Assembly: GCF_012910955.1 (NCBI RefSeq)
Contig: NZ_WTVQ01000050.1
Coordinates: 1-33,377 of the forward strand
DNA length: 33,377 nt
Reading direction: 5' to 3'
Source of the DNA: Aromatoleum diolicum
GTDB lineage: Bacteria > Pseudomonadota > Gammaproteobacteria > Burkholderiales > Rhodocyclaceae
Below are positions 24,953 to 31,470 of this stretch, piece by piece. Positions within the stretch are counted from its first letter, which is position 1. Each line of letters opens with the position of its first letter. The translations under genes were made by a program, and so were the position numbers. Below the pieces are notes generated by a model that saw nothing but the letters and a program-made list of their open reading frames with translations, ran no database searches and had not been told where the DNA came from.

Positions 24953-24969
24953 TATTCGAAAGGGACGAT
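24953..24969 (+). promoter_or_regulatory. 17-bp regulon motif, copy 6 (toward small-protein pair)
   Basis: TATTCGAAAGGGACGAT, matching TAGTC-N5-GGACGAT with one change in the left half. It lies 72 bp before the zinc-ribbon gene, exactly the spacing seen before the dioxygenase gene. Confidence 0.6.
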
Positions 24970-25041
24970 GCGCTCCTTTCTCCCCACGCACAGAATCGGC
25001 ATCGTCAGCTGAATTCCGGTGCAACCGTAGCGGAGGGGAAG

Positions 25042-25332
25042 ATGAACAAGGTCGTTCGACTCGACGAGTATCGCAGGGAGCACATTCGTCCGGCAGAACC
25101 GCAGCATGCCCTATGGTCATGCGGGTCATGCGGTGAGCAATCATGGACGGTATCGACGGCCGGGCGCGTGTGCTGCGCCCATTGCAGCACGACGGCCTCC
25201 AACCTGCGCGCGATGGAACCCCAGCCGTCGCCATTGCGCGCTCCCGAGATGATGCCCCCGGAAACGCCTCGTCAAGCGTCCCCGAGCCGTCCCGACAGCG
25301 TGAACTGGTGGTGGACATGGGCCCTTCAATGA
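25042..25332 (+). CDS. Small zinc-ribbon protein of unknown function, 96 aa
   Basis: Starts at ATG 25042 behind a strong GGAGGGGAAG ribosome site. The N-terminus MNKVVRLDEYRREH is basic, then WSCGSCGEQSW...GRVCCAHCS gives two C-x2-C knuckles about 13 residues apart, a likely zinc ribbon. The C-terminal half is rich in Pro and Ser and looks disordered, ending SVNWWWTWALQ. I do not recognise a named family. Zinc ribbons of this size bind nucleic acid or protein partners. The regulon motif 72 bp upstream ties it to the steroid genes, and its stop overlaps the next start. Confidence 0.65.
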   Translation: MNKVVRLDEYRREHIRPAEPQHALWSCGSCGEQSWTVSTAGRVCCAHCSTTASNLRAMEPQPSPLRAPEMMPPETPRQASPSRPDSVNWWWTWALQ

Positions 25333-25652
25333 CAGCCGCGGCCCTCAGCCCGTGCCAATTGCGGCGCGAGAACGCGGAGTTCCGCGATACCGGTGGTCGC
25401 AGCGAGGAAAACCGCTCGAGCGGTTTTCGCCCCGCATTCATGGATATCGCGACCTGCATGGTTTATGAATCGCGTTTTGCGGACGGTCGCCTGGCGCCAT
25501 TTCACCTACTCGACGGTTTGCCCGACACGGTGGTCCTGACGCGTGACGCAGGCGGCCGTGTCGCGCGCATCAAGGAATCGGTCGTTTCCGGATTTGTCCT
25601 CAGCGGCCGTTTCTACACGCGCGAAGAGGCCGCAAGGGCGGTCGCGGCCTGA
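25329..25652 (+). CDS. Small protein of unknown function, 107 aa, coupled to the zinc-ribbon gene
   Basis: The frame is open from 25143, but ATG 25329 overlaps the upstream TGA as ATGA, so I take that as the start (ATG 25317 is also possible). The first 35 residues are polar. From GFRPAFMDIATCMVYESRFADGRLAPFHLLDGLP to SGFVLSGRFYTREEAARAVAA it looks like a compact, conserved domain with no catalytic motif I can name. No signal peptide or membrane segment. It is followed by a bidirectional terminator. Function unknown; co-translation with the zinc-ribbon protein suggests they act together. Confidence 0.65.
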   Translation: MTAAALSPCQLRRENAEFRDTGGRSEENRSSGFRPAFMDIATCMVYESRFADGRLAPFHLLDGLPDTVVLTRDAGGRVARIKESVVSGFVLSGRFYTREEAARAVAA

Positions 25653-25692
25653 GTGCCGGAGAGTCCACGCGGCCTTGTCGAAAGAAAAGAAA

Positions 25693-25717
25693 AAAGGCCC
25701 GTTTTGCACGGGCCTTT
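25693..25717. terminator. Bidirectional Rho-independent terminator
   Basis: AAAGGCCCGT (25693-25702) and ACGGGCCTTT (25708-25717) form a perfect 10-bp stem with a 5-base loop. An A-rich run on the left serves as the U-tract for minus-strand transcripts, and a short T-run on the right serves plus-strand ones. It separates the convergent small-protein and Rieske genes. Confidence 0.9.
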
Positions 25718-25737
25718 CTGCTCTGGACGACAGGCGT

Positions 25738-26844
25738 TCACGCTGCCGCAGCGGACTCCGTATACGGGGTCGCGCCACGGGGTACATAGAGGCCCTCGCA
25801 CTGATCCAGGAATTCCCGCTTCTTCGCGCGCGGGTTGTAGAACTGCCTGTACCAGATGCGGGCCTTCATGAAAGGCCCGTCGCTCGGGATGAACAGTCCG
25901 TTCAGGCAGGGTGCCTTGTTCATCCACACCTCGAAATCCTGCATGAACGAGAGGCGGCTTGCGTCCTGGAACTGGCGTGCGGTGATCGTGTCCGGCACGG
26001 TCACGACCGGGTTGTTACCCGGCGATCTGACGAGGACGGAATGCCAGACCTTGATCGACCCGTCATCGACCGGGGAATGCGTGATCATCAGGATCGACTC
26101 GCACAGGCCCGTCAGATGCGAGATCAGAACTCCTGGGCCGTGGTAGGTCGTGTCGGTGTGAAGGATCGGACTCACGCCGTCCTCGCCGACGAGGGTGCGA
26201 TGCGGACCGCACTGCCGCTGGCTAGCAGTGTGCCCCTGAAATTCGTTCTCGTAACGCTCCACCGTCGAGCCGTGGATGGGGCTCAGGTGTCCGTAGTCGC
26301 AGATGTTGTCGATCACTTCCTGCGGATGCTGGTTCAACACGCCCAGGTGATCGAACTTCCAGCGCACCCACGACGGATCGTCCCACTGCGGCAGGGTGGG
26401 GTGTTCCCATTCCGGTTCGCCTCCTTCGGGGTCGTGCCAGACCCAGATGGCCCCAAGGCTCTCGGCCACCGTCCACGACTTCACGCACGCCGTCGCCGGA
26501 ATCGGCCCTTGATGATAGGGAATGTCGTTGCACTTGCCGTCGGCCCCGAAGCGCCACGCGTGATACGGGCAGCGGATGTCATCGCCCTCGACATTGGAGC
26601 CGCCGCCGTCCAGGACGACATAAGAGGTGTTGTTCGGCGCCGCCAGATGCGTCTTCATGTGCGGGCAATAGGCGTCGAGCAGCACGATCTTGCCGGTCGC
26701 CCGGCCGCGATAGAGGGCAAAGTCCTTGCCGAAGAAGCGCACGGCGATGGGCTTGTGGGTGTTGAGTTCCTCTGCGTCCGCGATCATGAACCAGCCGCGG
26801 GGGAAGGTGAATTCGCCTAGCCGGTATTCCTTGGTGGTGGCCAT
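25738..26844 (-). CDS. kshA: Rieske non-haem iron oxygenase, KshA-like
   Basis: 368 aa. The Rieske cluster ligands are Cys60 and His62 (CPHM) and Cys92 and His95 (CPYHAW). The mononuclear iron site is in DNICDYGHLSPIHG, with His186, His191 and bridging Asp183, and FQGHTASQ follows as in 3-ketosteroid 9-alpha-hydroxylase KshA. The Rieske spacing is about 12 residues longer than I remember for KshA, owing to an insert around 70-86. KshA-type enzymes hydroxylate C9 and trigger ring-B opening. No reductase (KshB) gene is in the window. ATG 26844 follows GAGAGGAG. Two regulon motifs lie upstream. Another steroid-directed Rieske specificity is possible. Confidence 0.75.
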   Translation of the reverse strand: MATTKEYRLGEFTFPRGWFMIADAEELNTHKPIAVRFFGKDFALYRGRATGKIVLLDAYCPHMKTHLAAPNNTSYVVLDGGGSNVEGDDIRCPYHAWRFGADGKCNDIPYHQGPIPATACVKSWTVAESLGAIWVWHDPEGGEPEWEHPTLPQWDDPSWVRWKFDHLGVLNQHPQEVIDNICDYGHLSPIHGSTVERYENEFQGHTASQRQCGPHRTLVGEDGVSPILHTDTTYHGPGVLISHLTGLCESILMITHSPVDDGSIKVWHSVLVRSPGNNPVVTVPDTITARQFQDASRLSFMQDFEVWMNKAPCLNGLFIPSDGPFMKARIWYRQFYNPRAKKREFLDQCEGLYVPRGATPYTESAAAA

Positions 26845-26912
26845 CTGACGCTCCTCTCTGTCGGTTTGTGGGGAATTTGGCCCGATTTTCCCGCTGACCT
26901 TTGCCCTCCGCA

Positions 26913-26929
26913 TACCCTGTTTGGACGAT
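26913..26929 (+). promoter_or_regulatory. 17-bp regulon motif, copy 7 (toward MBL-ligase operon)
   Basis: TACCCTGTTTGGACGAT, matching the right half and core fully and the left half partly. By the orientation rule it belongs to the MBL gene at 27047, 117 bp downstream, although it lies nearer to the Rieske gene. Confidence 0.55.
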
Positions 26930-26956
26930 AGGACGGACGACGTGCGGCGAGGCGGC

Positions 26957-26973
26957 ATCGTCCTTTTGGAGGT
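26957..26973 (-). promoter_or_regulatory. 17-bp regulon motif, copy 8 (toward Rieske gene)
   Basis: On the minus strand this reads ACCTCCAAAAGGACGAT, the weakest left half of the set but a perfect GGACGAT. It points at the Rieske gene, 112 bp away. With copy 7 it forms a face-to-face pair in the divergent promoter region. Confidence 0.5.
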
Positions 26974-27046
26974 TTCCACCGAGACCCCTCCAATCTAGAT
27001 TCGGGGAAAGATCGGAAATTGTCGTGTGAACCTCAAAGGAGCGCAG

Positions 27047-28123
27047 ATGCCAGACCATGGCCTTGATTCGGAGCCAGCAAACGCCGCGCGGACGACGGAG
27101 GCGCTCGACTATCCGTTTGCCGCCCCGGCACCCGACGGAGAGGTCGTTACACTTGCGCCCGGCATCCTGTGGGCGCGTATGCCGATGCCGATGCAGCTCG
27201 ATCACATCAACGTGTACCTGCTGTATGACGGTGACGGCTGGCTGATCGTCGATACCGGCCTGAATACCGAAAAATCGAAGGTGCTGTGGGAGGAGATCGT
27301 CGCAAGCCACCTTGACGGGCTACCGGTGAAAGGGCTGATCTGCACCCATTTTCACTACGATCACGCCGGCCTCGCCGCCTGGCTCACCGAACGCTTCGAC
27401 GTGCCGCTTTACATGACGCACGGCGAGTTCTTCACGATGCGCGGGCTCAATGAACAGGTACCCGAGCCGCTGCCGGCACCGCTGCGCGAGTTCTACGCGC
27501 GCGCCGGAATGCCCGACGACCGCATCGACAGGATGTTCGGTGCAATCCGCCGCGACCCCTTCATGCCGCCGCAGCCACACGCCTTCCGCAGGCTGCGTGG
27601 CGGCGATGTGCTCACAATCGGCGGGCGGGAGTGGAAAGTGGTGATCGGTGAGGGGCACTCGCCGGAACATGCCTGCCTCTACTGCGAAGCCGACCGCATC
27701 CTGATCGCCGGCGACCAGTTGCTGCCGCGCATCACGTCGAACGTCCTGGTGTCGGGCGTCGAACCCGAGGCGAATCCGCTCCAGCTCTGGCTCGAGTCGC
27801 TCAATCGTCTCGACCGGCTCGAGCCCGAAACCCTGGTGCTGCCCTCCCATCAGCTCGTTTTTCGCGGGCTCAGGCGCCGCGTCCAGGAGTTGCGTGACCA
27901 CCACAGTCTTCAATTCGACGTGCTGCGCGAGTTCGTGCGCAGCGCCGGGCGTTGCTCCGCGTTCGAGGCCATGGGAAAACTCTTTCCCCGCCTCCTCGGC
28001 GCGGGAGACGACATGCTCGCCATCGGCGAGACAATTGCCCATCTTGCATGGTTGCGCTATCGCGGAGAACTCAGCCGCATACTCGACGATGACGGGATTT
28101 ACCGATTCAGCGCCGCGGTCTGA
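27047..28123 (+). CDS. MBL-fold metallo-hydrolase
   Basis: 358 aa. The metallo-beta-lactamase metal motif is intact (THFHYDHAG, H-x-H-x-D-H), with further ligands in GHSPEHACLY, AGDQLLPR and LPSHQLVF. The C-terminal 90 residues form a helical domain as in the large thioesterase-like MBL group. Such proteins hydrolyse thioesters, lactones or esters. Given the ligase gene 69 bp downstream, a CoA-thioester or lactone substrate from the steroid is a reasonable guess but not shown. ATG 27047 follows AAAGGAG; GTG 27026 upstream is less likely. Confidence 0.82.
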   Translation: MPDHGLDSEPANAARTTEALDYPFAAPAPDGEVVTLAPGILWARMPMPMQLDHINVYLLYDGDGWLIVDTGLNTEKSKVLWEEIVASHLDGLPVKGLICTHFHYDHAGLAAWLTERFDVPLYMTHGEFFTMRGLNEQVPEPLPAPLREFYARAGMPDDRIDRMFGAIRRDPFMPPQPHAFRRLRGGDVLTIGGREWKVVIGEGHSPEHACLYCEADRILIAGDQLLPRITSNVLVSGVEPEANPLQLWLESLNRLDRLEPETLVLPSHQLVFRGLRRRVQELRDHHSLQFDVLREFVRSAGRCSAFEAMGKLFPRLLGAGDDMLAIGETIAHLAWLRYRGELSRILDDDGIYRFSAAV

Positions 28124-28191
28124 GACATGTGCAGGACCGCGCTTTCATTTCGTGGGAGGAGACCGGCCCGGCCGCTCCTCAAGGAGGGGGA

Positions 28192-29895
28192 ATGACGAAT
28201 ATCCTGGAGGCGCTTGCCGGTGCGAAGGCCGCGCTGATGGCGCCGGGCGCGCCGTTCGAACTGGGCGAGTGCGAAGTCGGTGGCCGGCCTGCGAAGGTTT
28301 ATCGGAACGCCTTTGCATCACTGCCGCAGCTGATCGACGCAGGCCGCGTCCATGGCGACAAACCGTTCATCGTTTATCAGGGCGATCACTGGAGCTTTGC
28401 GCGGTTCTTTGCCGATGTCGATGCGATGGCGGGCCAGCTTTACGCGCTCGGGGTACGCCGCGGCGATCGCGTCGCCATCGCGATGCGCAACCGGCCCGAA
28501 TGGGCCGTGGCGTTTGCCGCGGCAGCGTTGATCGGCGCCGTGCCCGCACCGATCAACAGTTTCGGTCTGCGTGGCGAGTTGCGGGGCGCTCTTGCCGACC
28601 TCGCTCCACGTCTGCTCTTTTGCGACCCCGAGCGTTTCGAGCGCCTGGAGGGGGACTGCGGCGTGCCGGCTTGCCGCATCGTCGTCGCTGGCGGTGAGTG
28701 CGGCACAGGCCCCACGGCACCATTGTCTTATTCGGCTCTCGTGGGTGCTCCGCCACGGTCCTTTGTGCGCGCCGAGCCAAGCCCGGACGACCCAGCGCTG
28801 ATCCTGTTCACCTCCGGCGCGAGCAGTCAGCCGAAAGGCGTCCTTTCGACGCAGCGGGCGGTGTGCCAGGCCCTGTTCAACATCGATTTCATCGGCGCGG
28901 TCTCCGCAATGACCTCCCCCGAAGCGGTCGCCGCGATGATACAGCGCGGACTCGCCCCGACAACGCTGACTGCGGTACCGCTGTTCCACGTCAGCGGCCT
29001 GCACGCCCAGCTACTGTCGGCGCTGCGCAACGGCCGCAAACTTGTGTTCATGCACCGCTGGGATCCGGTACAGGCGCTGGAATTGATACGCAGCGAACGT
29101 GTCACGCAGTTCAACGGCGCACCAGCGATGGTGGCCCAGCTGCTGGCGACGCCGGGCTTCGACGATCCCGATGTCACGGGCAGCCTCGGCGGGCTCGGCT
29201 TCGGCGGCGCCGGACTGCCGCAGTCGCTGATCCACGAGGTGTTCGCGCGCCGACCTGAAGGCATGTCCGGCATCGGTTTCGGACTGACCGAAACGAACGG
29301 AGTCGGCGCCGCTGCGTCCGGGCAACTCTTCCGGTACAAACCGTCCAGTTCCGGTGCCCCGTCACCCATCGTCGACATACGGATTGCCGATGCCGACGGG
29401 AGGGCCCTGCCGCCCAGGGCGCCGGGCGAGATCTGGCTGCGCGGGGTGACCGTGATGCACGAGTATTGGCGCAATCCGGATGCGAGCAGCGCAGCCTTGG
29501 TGGATGGCTGGTTCCGCACCGGCGACGTGGGCTATGTGGACGAAGAGGGCTTCCTGTTCGTCGTGGACCGCATCAAGGACATCATCAATCGCAGCGGGGA
29601 AAAGATCGCCGCGGCGGAGGTGGAATCGTGCCTGCTGGAACATCCGGCCGTGCGCGAGGCCGCCGTATTCTCCTTGCCCGACGAGGTGACAGGGGAGGCG
29701 GTGATCGCCGCCGTGACCGTGGACGATGCCTCGCCCACTATGTCGGAAGTACTACGAGCCCATGTCGCGGCGCATCTTGCCGCTTACAAGGTCCCCGCAT
29801 TCATTTACGTGCGCAGCACCGCGCTGCCGCGAAATCCGGCAGGAAAACTGCTCAAGACCGTACTCAAAAAGGAATATTCGGCCGCGCACGGGTGA
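28192..29895 (+). CDS. AMP-forming acyl-CoA ligase (class I)
   Basis: 567 aa from ATG 28192, with an AAGGAGGGGG ribosome site. Adenylation motifs: LILFTSGASSQPKGVLST (phosphate loop), GFGLTETNG, WFRTGDVGYVDEEGFLFVVDRIKDII (hinge Asp and Arg) and PRNPAGKLLKTVLK (C-terminal catalytic Lys). It is distinct from the FATP-type ligase at 4704. Candidate substrates are the C/D-ring propionate HIP, which would make it the FadD3/ScdA counterpart, or a side-chain acid; sequence alone does not decide. It is second gene after the MBL hydrolase. Confidence 0.85.
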   Translation: MTNILEALAGAKAALMAPGAPFELGECEVGGRPAKVYRNAFASLPQLIDAGRVHGDKPFIVYQGDHWSFARFFADVDAMAGQLYALGVRRGDRVAIAMRNRPEWAVAFAAAALIGAVPAPINSFGLRGELRGALADLAPRLLFCDPERFERLEGDCGVPACRIVVAGGECGTGPTAPLSYSALVGAPPRSFVRAEPSPDDPALILFTSGASSQPKGVLSTQRAVCQALFNIDFIGAVSAMTSPEAVAAMIQRGLAPTTLTAVPLFHVSGLHAQLLSALRNGRKLVFMHRWDPVQALELIRSERVTQFNGAPAMVAQLLATPGFDDPDVTGSLGGLGFGGAGLPQSLIHEVFARRPEGMSGIGFGLTETNGVGAAASGQLFRYKPSSSGAPSPIVDIRIADADGRALPPRAPGEIWLRGVTVMHEYWRNPDASSAALVDGWFRTGDVGYVDEEGFLFVVDRIKDIINRSGEKIAAAEVESCLLEHPAVREAAVFSLPDEVTGEAVIAAVTVDDASPTMSEVLRAHVAAHLAAYKVPAFIYVRSTALPRNPAGKLLKTVLKKEYSAAHG

Positions 29896-29910
29896 ATCGA
29901 CAAACCGGAT

Positions 29911-29927
29911 TAGTCTTATCGGACGAT
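29911..29927 (+). promoter_or_regulatory. 17-bp regulon motif, copy 9 (toward DUF1329-DUF1302)
   Basis: TAGTCTTATCGGACGAT, a full match to TAGTC-N5-GGACGAT, and preceded by GGAT as in copy 2. It lies 132 bp before the DUF1329 start and brings the envelope genes into the same regulon. Confidence 0.7.
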
Positions 29928-30003
29928 GTGGGAGTTGTGCCGGGGACAAAAAATGAAACCGGATGAAAGAGCTGCATTCATCCAGGAATCAGAACCTCGA
30001 TAC

Positions 30004-30033
30004 CGTCGCAAGAGACACCTTCGTCTCACGACG
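30004..30033 (+). promoter_or_regulatory. Possible 5'-leader stem-loop before DUF1329
   Basis: CGTCG (30004) pairs with CGACG (30029), and GAGAC (30012) with GTCTC (30023), around the loop ACCTTC. It ends 26 bases before the start codon. It could stabilise the transcript or influence translation; no known riboswitch class is recognised. Confidence 0.3.
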
Positions 30034-30059
30034 TATTCCGCACCGGGAAGGAGACACAG

Positions 30060-31445
30060 ATGAAAAATATCCGCGTTTGGGCGCCTGCTGTCACGGCACT
30101 GGCGTTGTCGCTGACAACCGGCCACGCCGTTGCCAAGGTGTCCGAAGCAGAAGCCGCGAAACTCGGCAAGGAGCTGACCTGCGTCGGCGCCGAAGTCGCC
30201 GGCAACAAGGCGGGCACGATCCCGGCGTATTCCGGCAAATGGCTCGGAATTCCGCCGGGAGTCAAGTACGCGCCGCACGTCGGGCAGCACCCGGTCGATC
30301 CGTATCCGGATGACAAGCCGATCTACACCATCACCGCTGCCAATGTCGACAAATACGACGAATTCCTGTCGGACGGCCAGAAGGCGATGTTCAAGCGCTA
30401 TCCCGACACGTTCAAGATGCCCGTCTATCAGGGCCGCCGAGATTTCAAATACCCGGATGCAGTGTGCGAGATCTCGAAGAAGAACGCCATGCAGGCGGAA
30501 TTGATCGACGGCGGCATGGGATTCACCGGGCTGATGGGATCTTCACCCTTCCCGATCCCCAAGCAGGCGATGGAACTCCTCGCCAACATGAACTTCCCGT
30601 ATCGCGCATACACGGAAAATACGCCGCAGCGCGATATCGCGGACGTCGGTCGCGCGGGCGACATCGCGTGGGGGCGCCAGTACCAGCGCAACCTCAACAT
30701 GGTCACGCATCCCGACAGCCTCGGCAAGCCGATCGGCGAAGTCATGTCCTACGCGCGCACCGCGACCTTGCTGCCGGAACGCGACAAGGGCGGCACCACC
30801 GTTGCCCAGGAACCGACCAATTTCGCGAAGAACGAGCGGCTCGCCTGGCGCTATGACCCGGGCACCCGCCGCGTCCGCCAGATGCCGTCCTTCGGTCACG
30901 ACTCTCCGCTCAGCGGCACCTCCGGGAAGATGACGATCGATCAGGATCGCCTGATGAACGGCTCGCCCGACCGCTACGAGTGGAAGATGCTCGGCAAGCG
31001 CGAGCTGCTCATCCCGGCAAATGCCTATCGGGTGCATGGAAAGGACGTCAAGTACGCCGATATGCTCAAGCCGGGCCACGCCAATCCGGACTTCCTGCGC
31101 TACGAGCTGCGCCGGGTCTGGGTCCTCGAAGGCAAGCTCAAGGAAGGCGTGCGCCACGTCTTCGGCAAGCGCGTGCTCTTCATCGACGAGGACAACTGGC
31201 AGGCTTCGGTCAGCGATTTCTACGACACCCGCGGCCAGCTCTGGCAACACGCGTTCATCAATCATTACTACGCCTTCGACATGAACGCCTGGCAGGCCGG
31301 CTCGAGCTTCTACCACGACCTCAATTCGGGCGGGTACGTCGGGTACAACCTGTGGCAGGAACGGGATCTGGGCGTCATCCTGAACAAGGGTGACATGGTG
31401 CCGGACATCTTCACGCCGGCCGCCCTGCGCGCCGCTGGAAACTAA
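30060..31445 (+). CDS. DUF1329 periplasmic/outer-membrane-associated protein
   Basis: 461 aa with a cleavable signal peptide (MKNIRVWAPAVTALALSL...GHAVAK). The mature part shows the DUF1329 pattern: NKAGTIPAYSGKW near the start, YRVHGKDVKYADMLKPGHANPDFLRYELRRVWVLEG, and the end with YDTRGQLWQHAF and YYAFDMNAWQAGSSFYHDLNSGGY. DUF1329 proteins have a LolA-like fold and occur next to DUF1302 proteins in operons for hydrophobic substrates. Transport or envelope delivery is the usual proposal. GGAAGGAG precedes the ATG. 25 bp before the DUF1302 gene. Confidence 0.88.
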   Translation: MKNIRVWAPAVTALALSLTTGHAVAKVSEAEAAKLGKELTCVGAEVAGNKAGTIPAYSGKWLGIPPGVKYAPHVGQHPVDPYPDDKPIYTITAANVDKYDEFLSDGQKAMFKRYPDTFKMPVYQGRRDFKYPDAVCEISKKNAMQAELIDGGMGFTGLMGSSPFPIPKQAMELLANMNFPYRAYTENTPQRDIADVGRAGDIAWGRQYQRNLNMVTHPDSLGKPIGEVMSYARTATLLPERDKGGTTVAQEPTNFAKNERLAWRYDPGTRRVRQMPSFGHDSPLSGTSGKMTIDQDRLMNGSPDRYEWKMLGKRELLIPANAYRVHGKDVKYADMLKPGHANPDFLRYELRRVWVLEGKLKEGVRHVFGKRVLFIDEDNWQASVSDFYDTRGQLWQHAFINHYYAFDMNAWQAGSSFYHDLNSGGYVGYNLWQERDLGVILNKGDMVPDIFTPAALRAAGN

Positions 31446-31470
31446 GCGCGTGCGACAGGGAGAAACCAAC

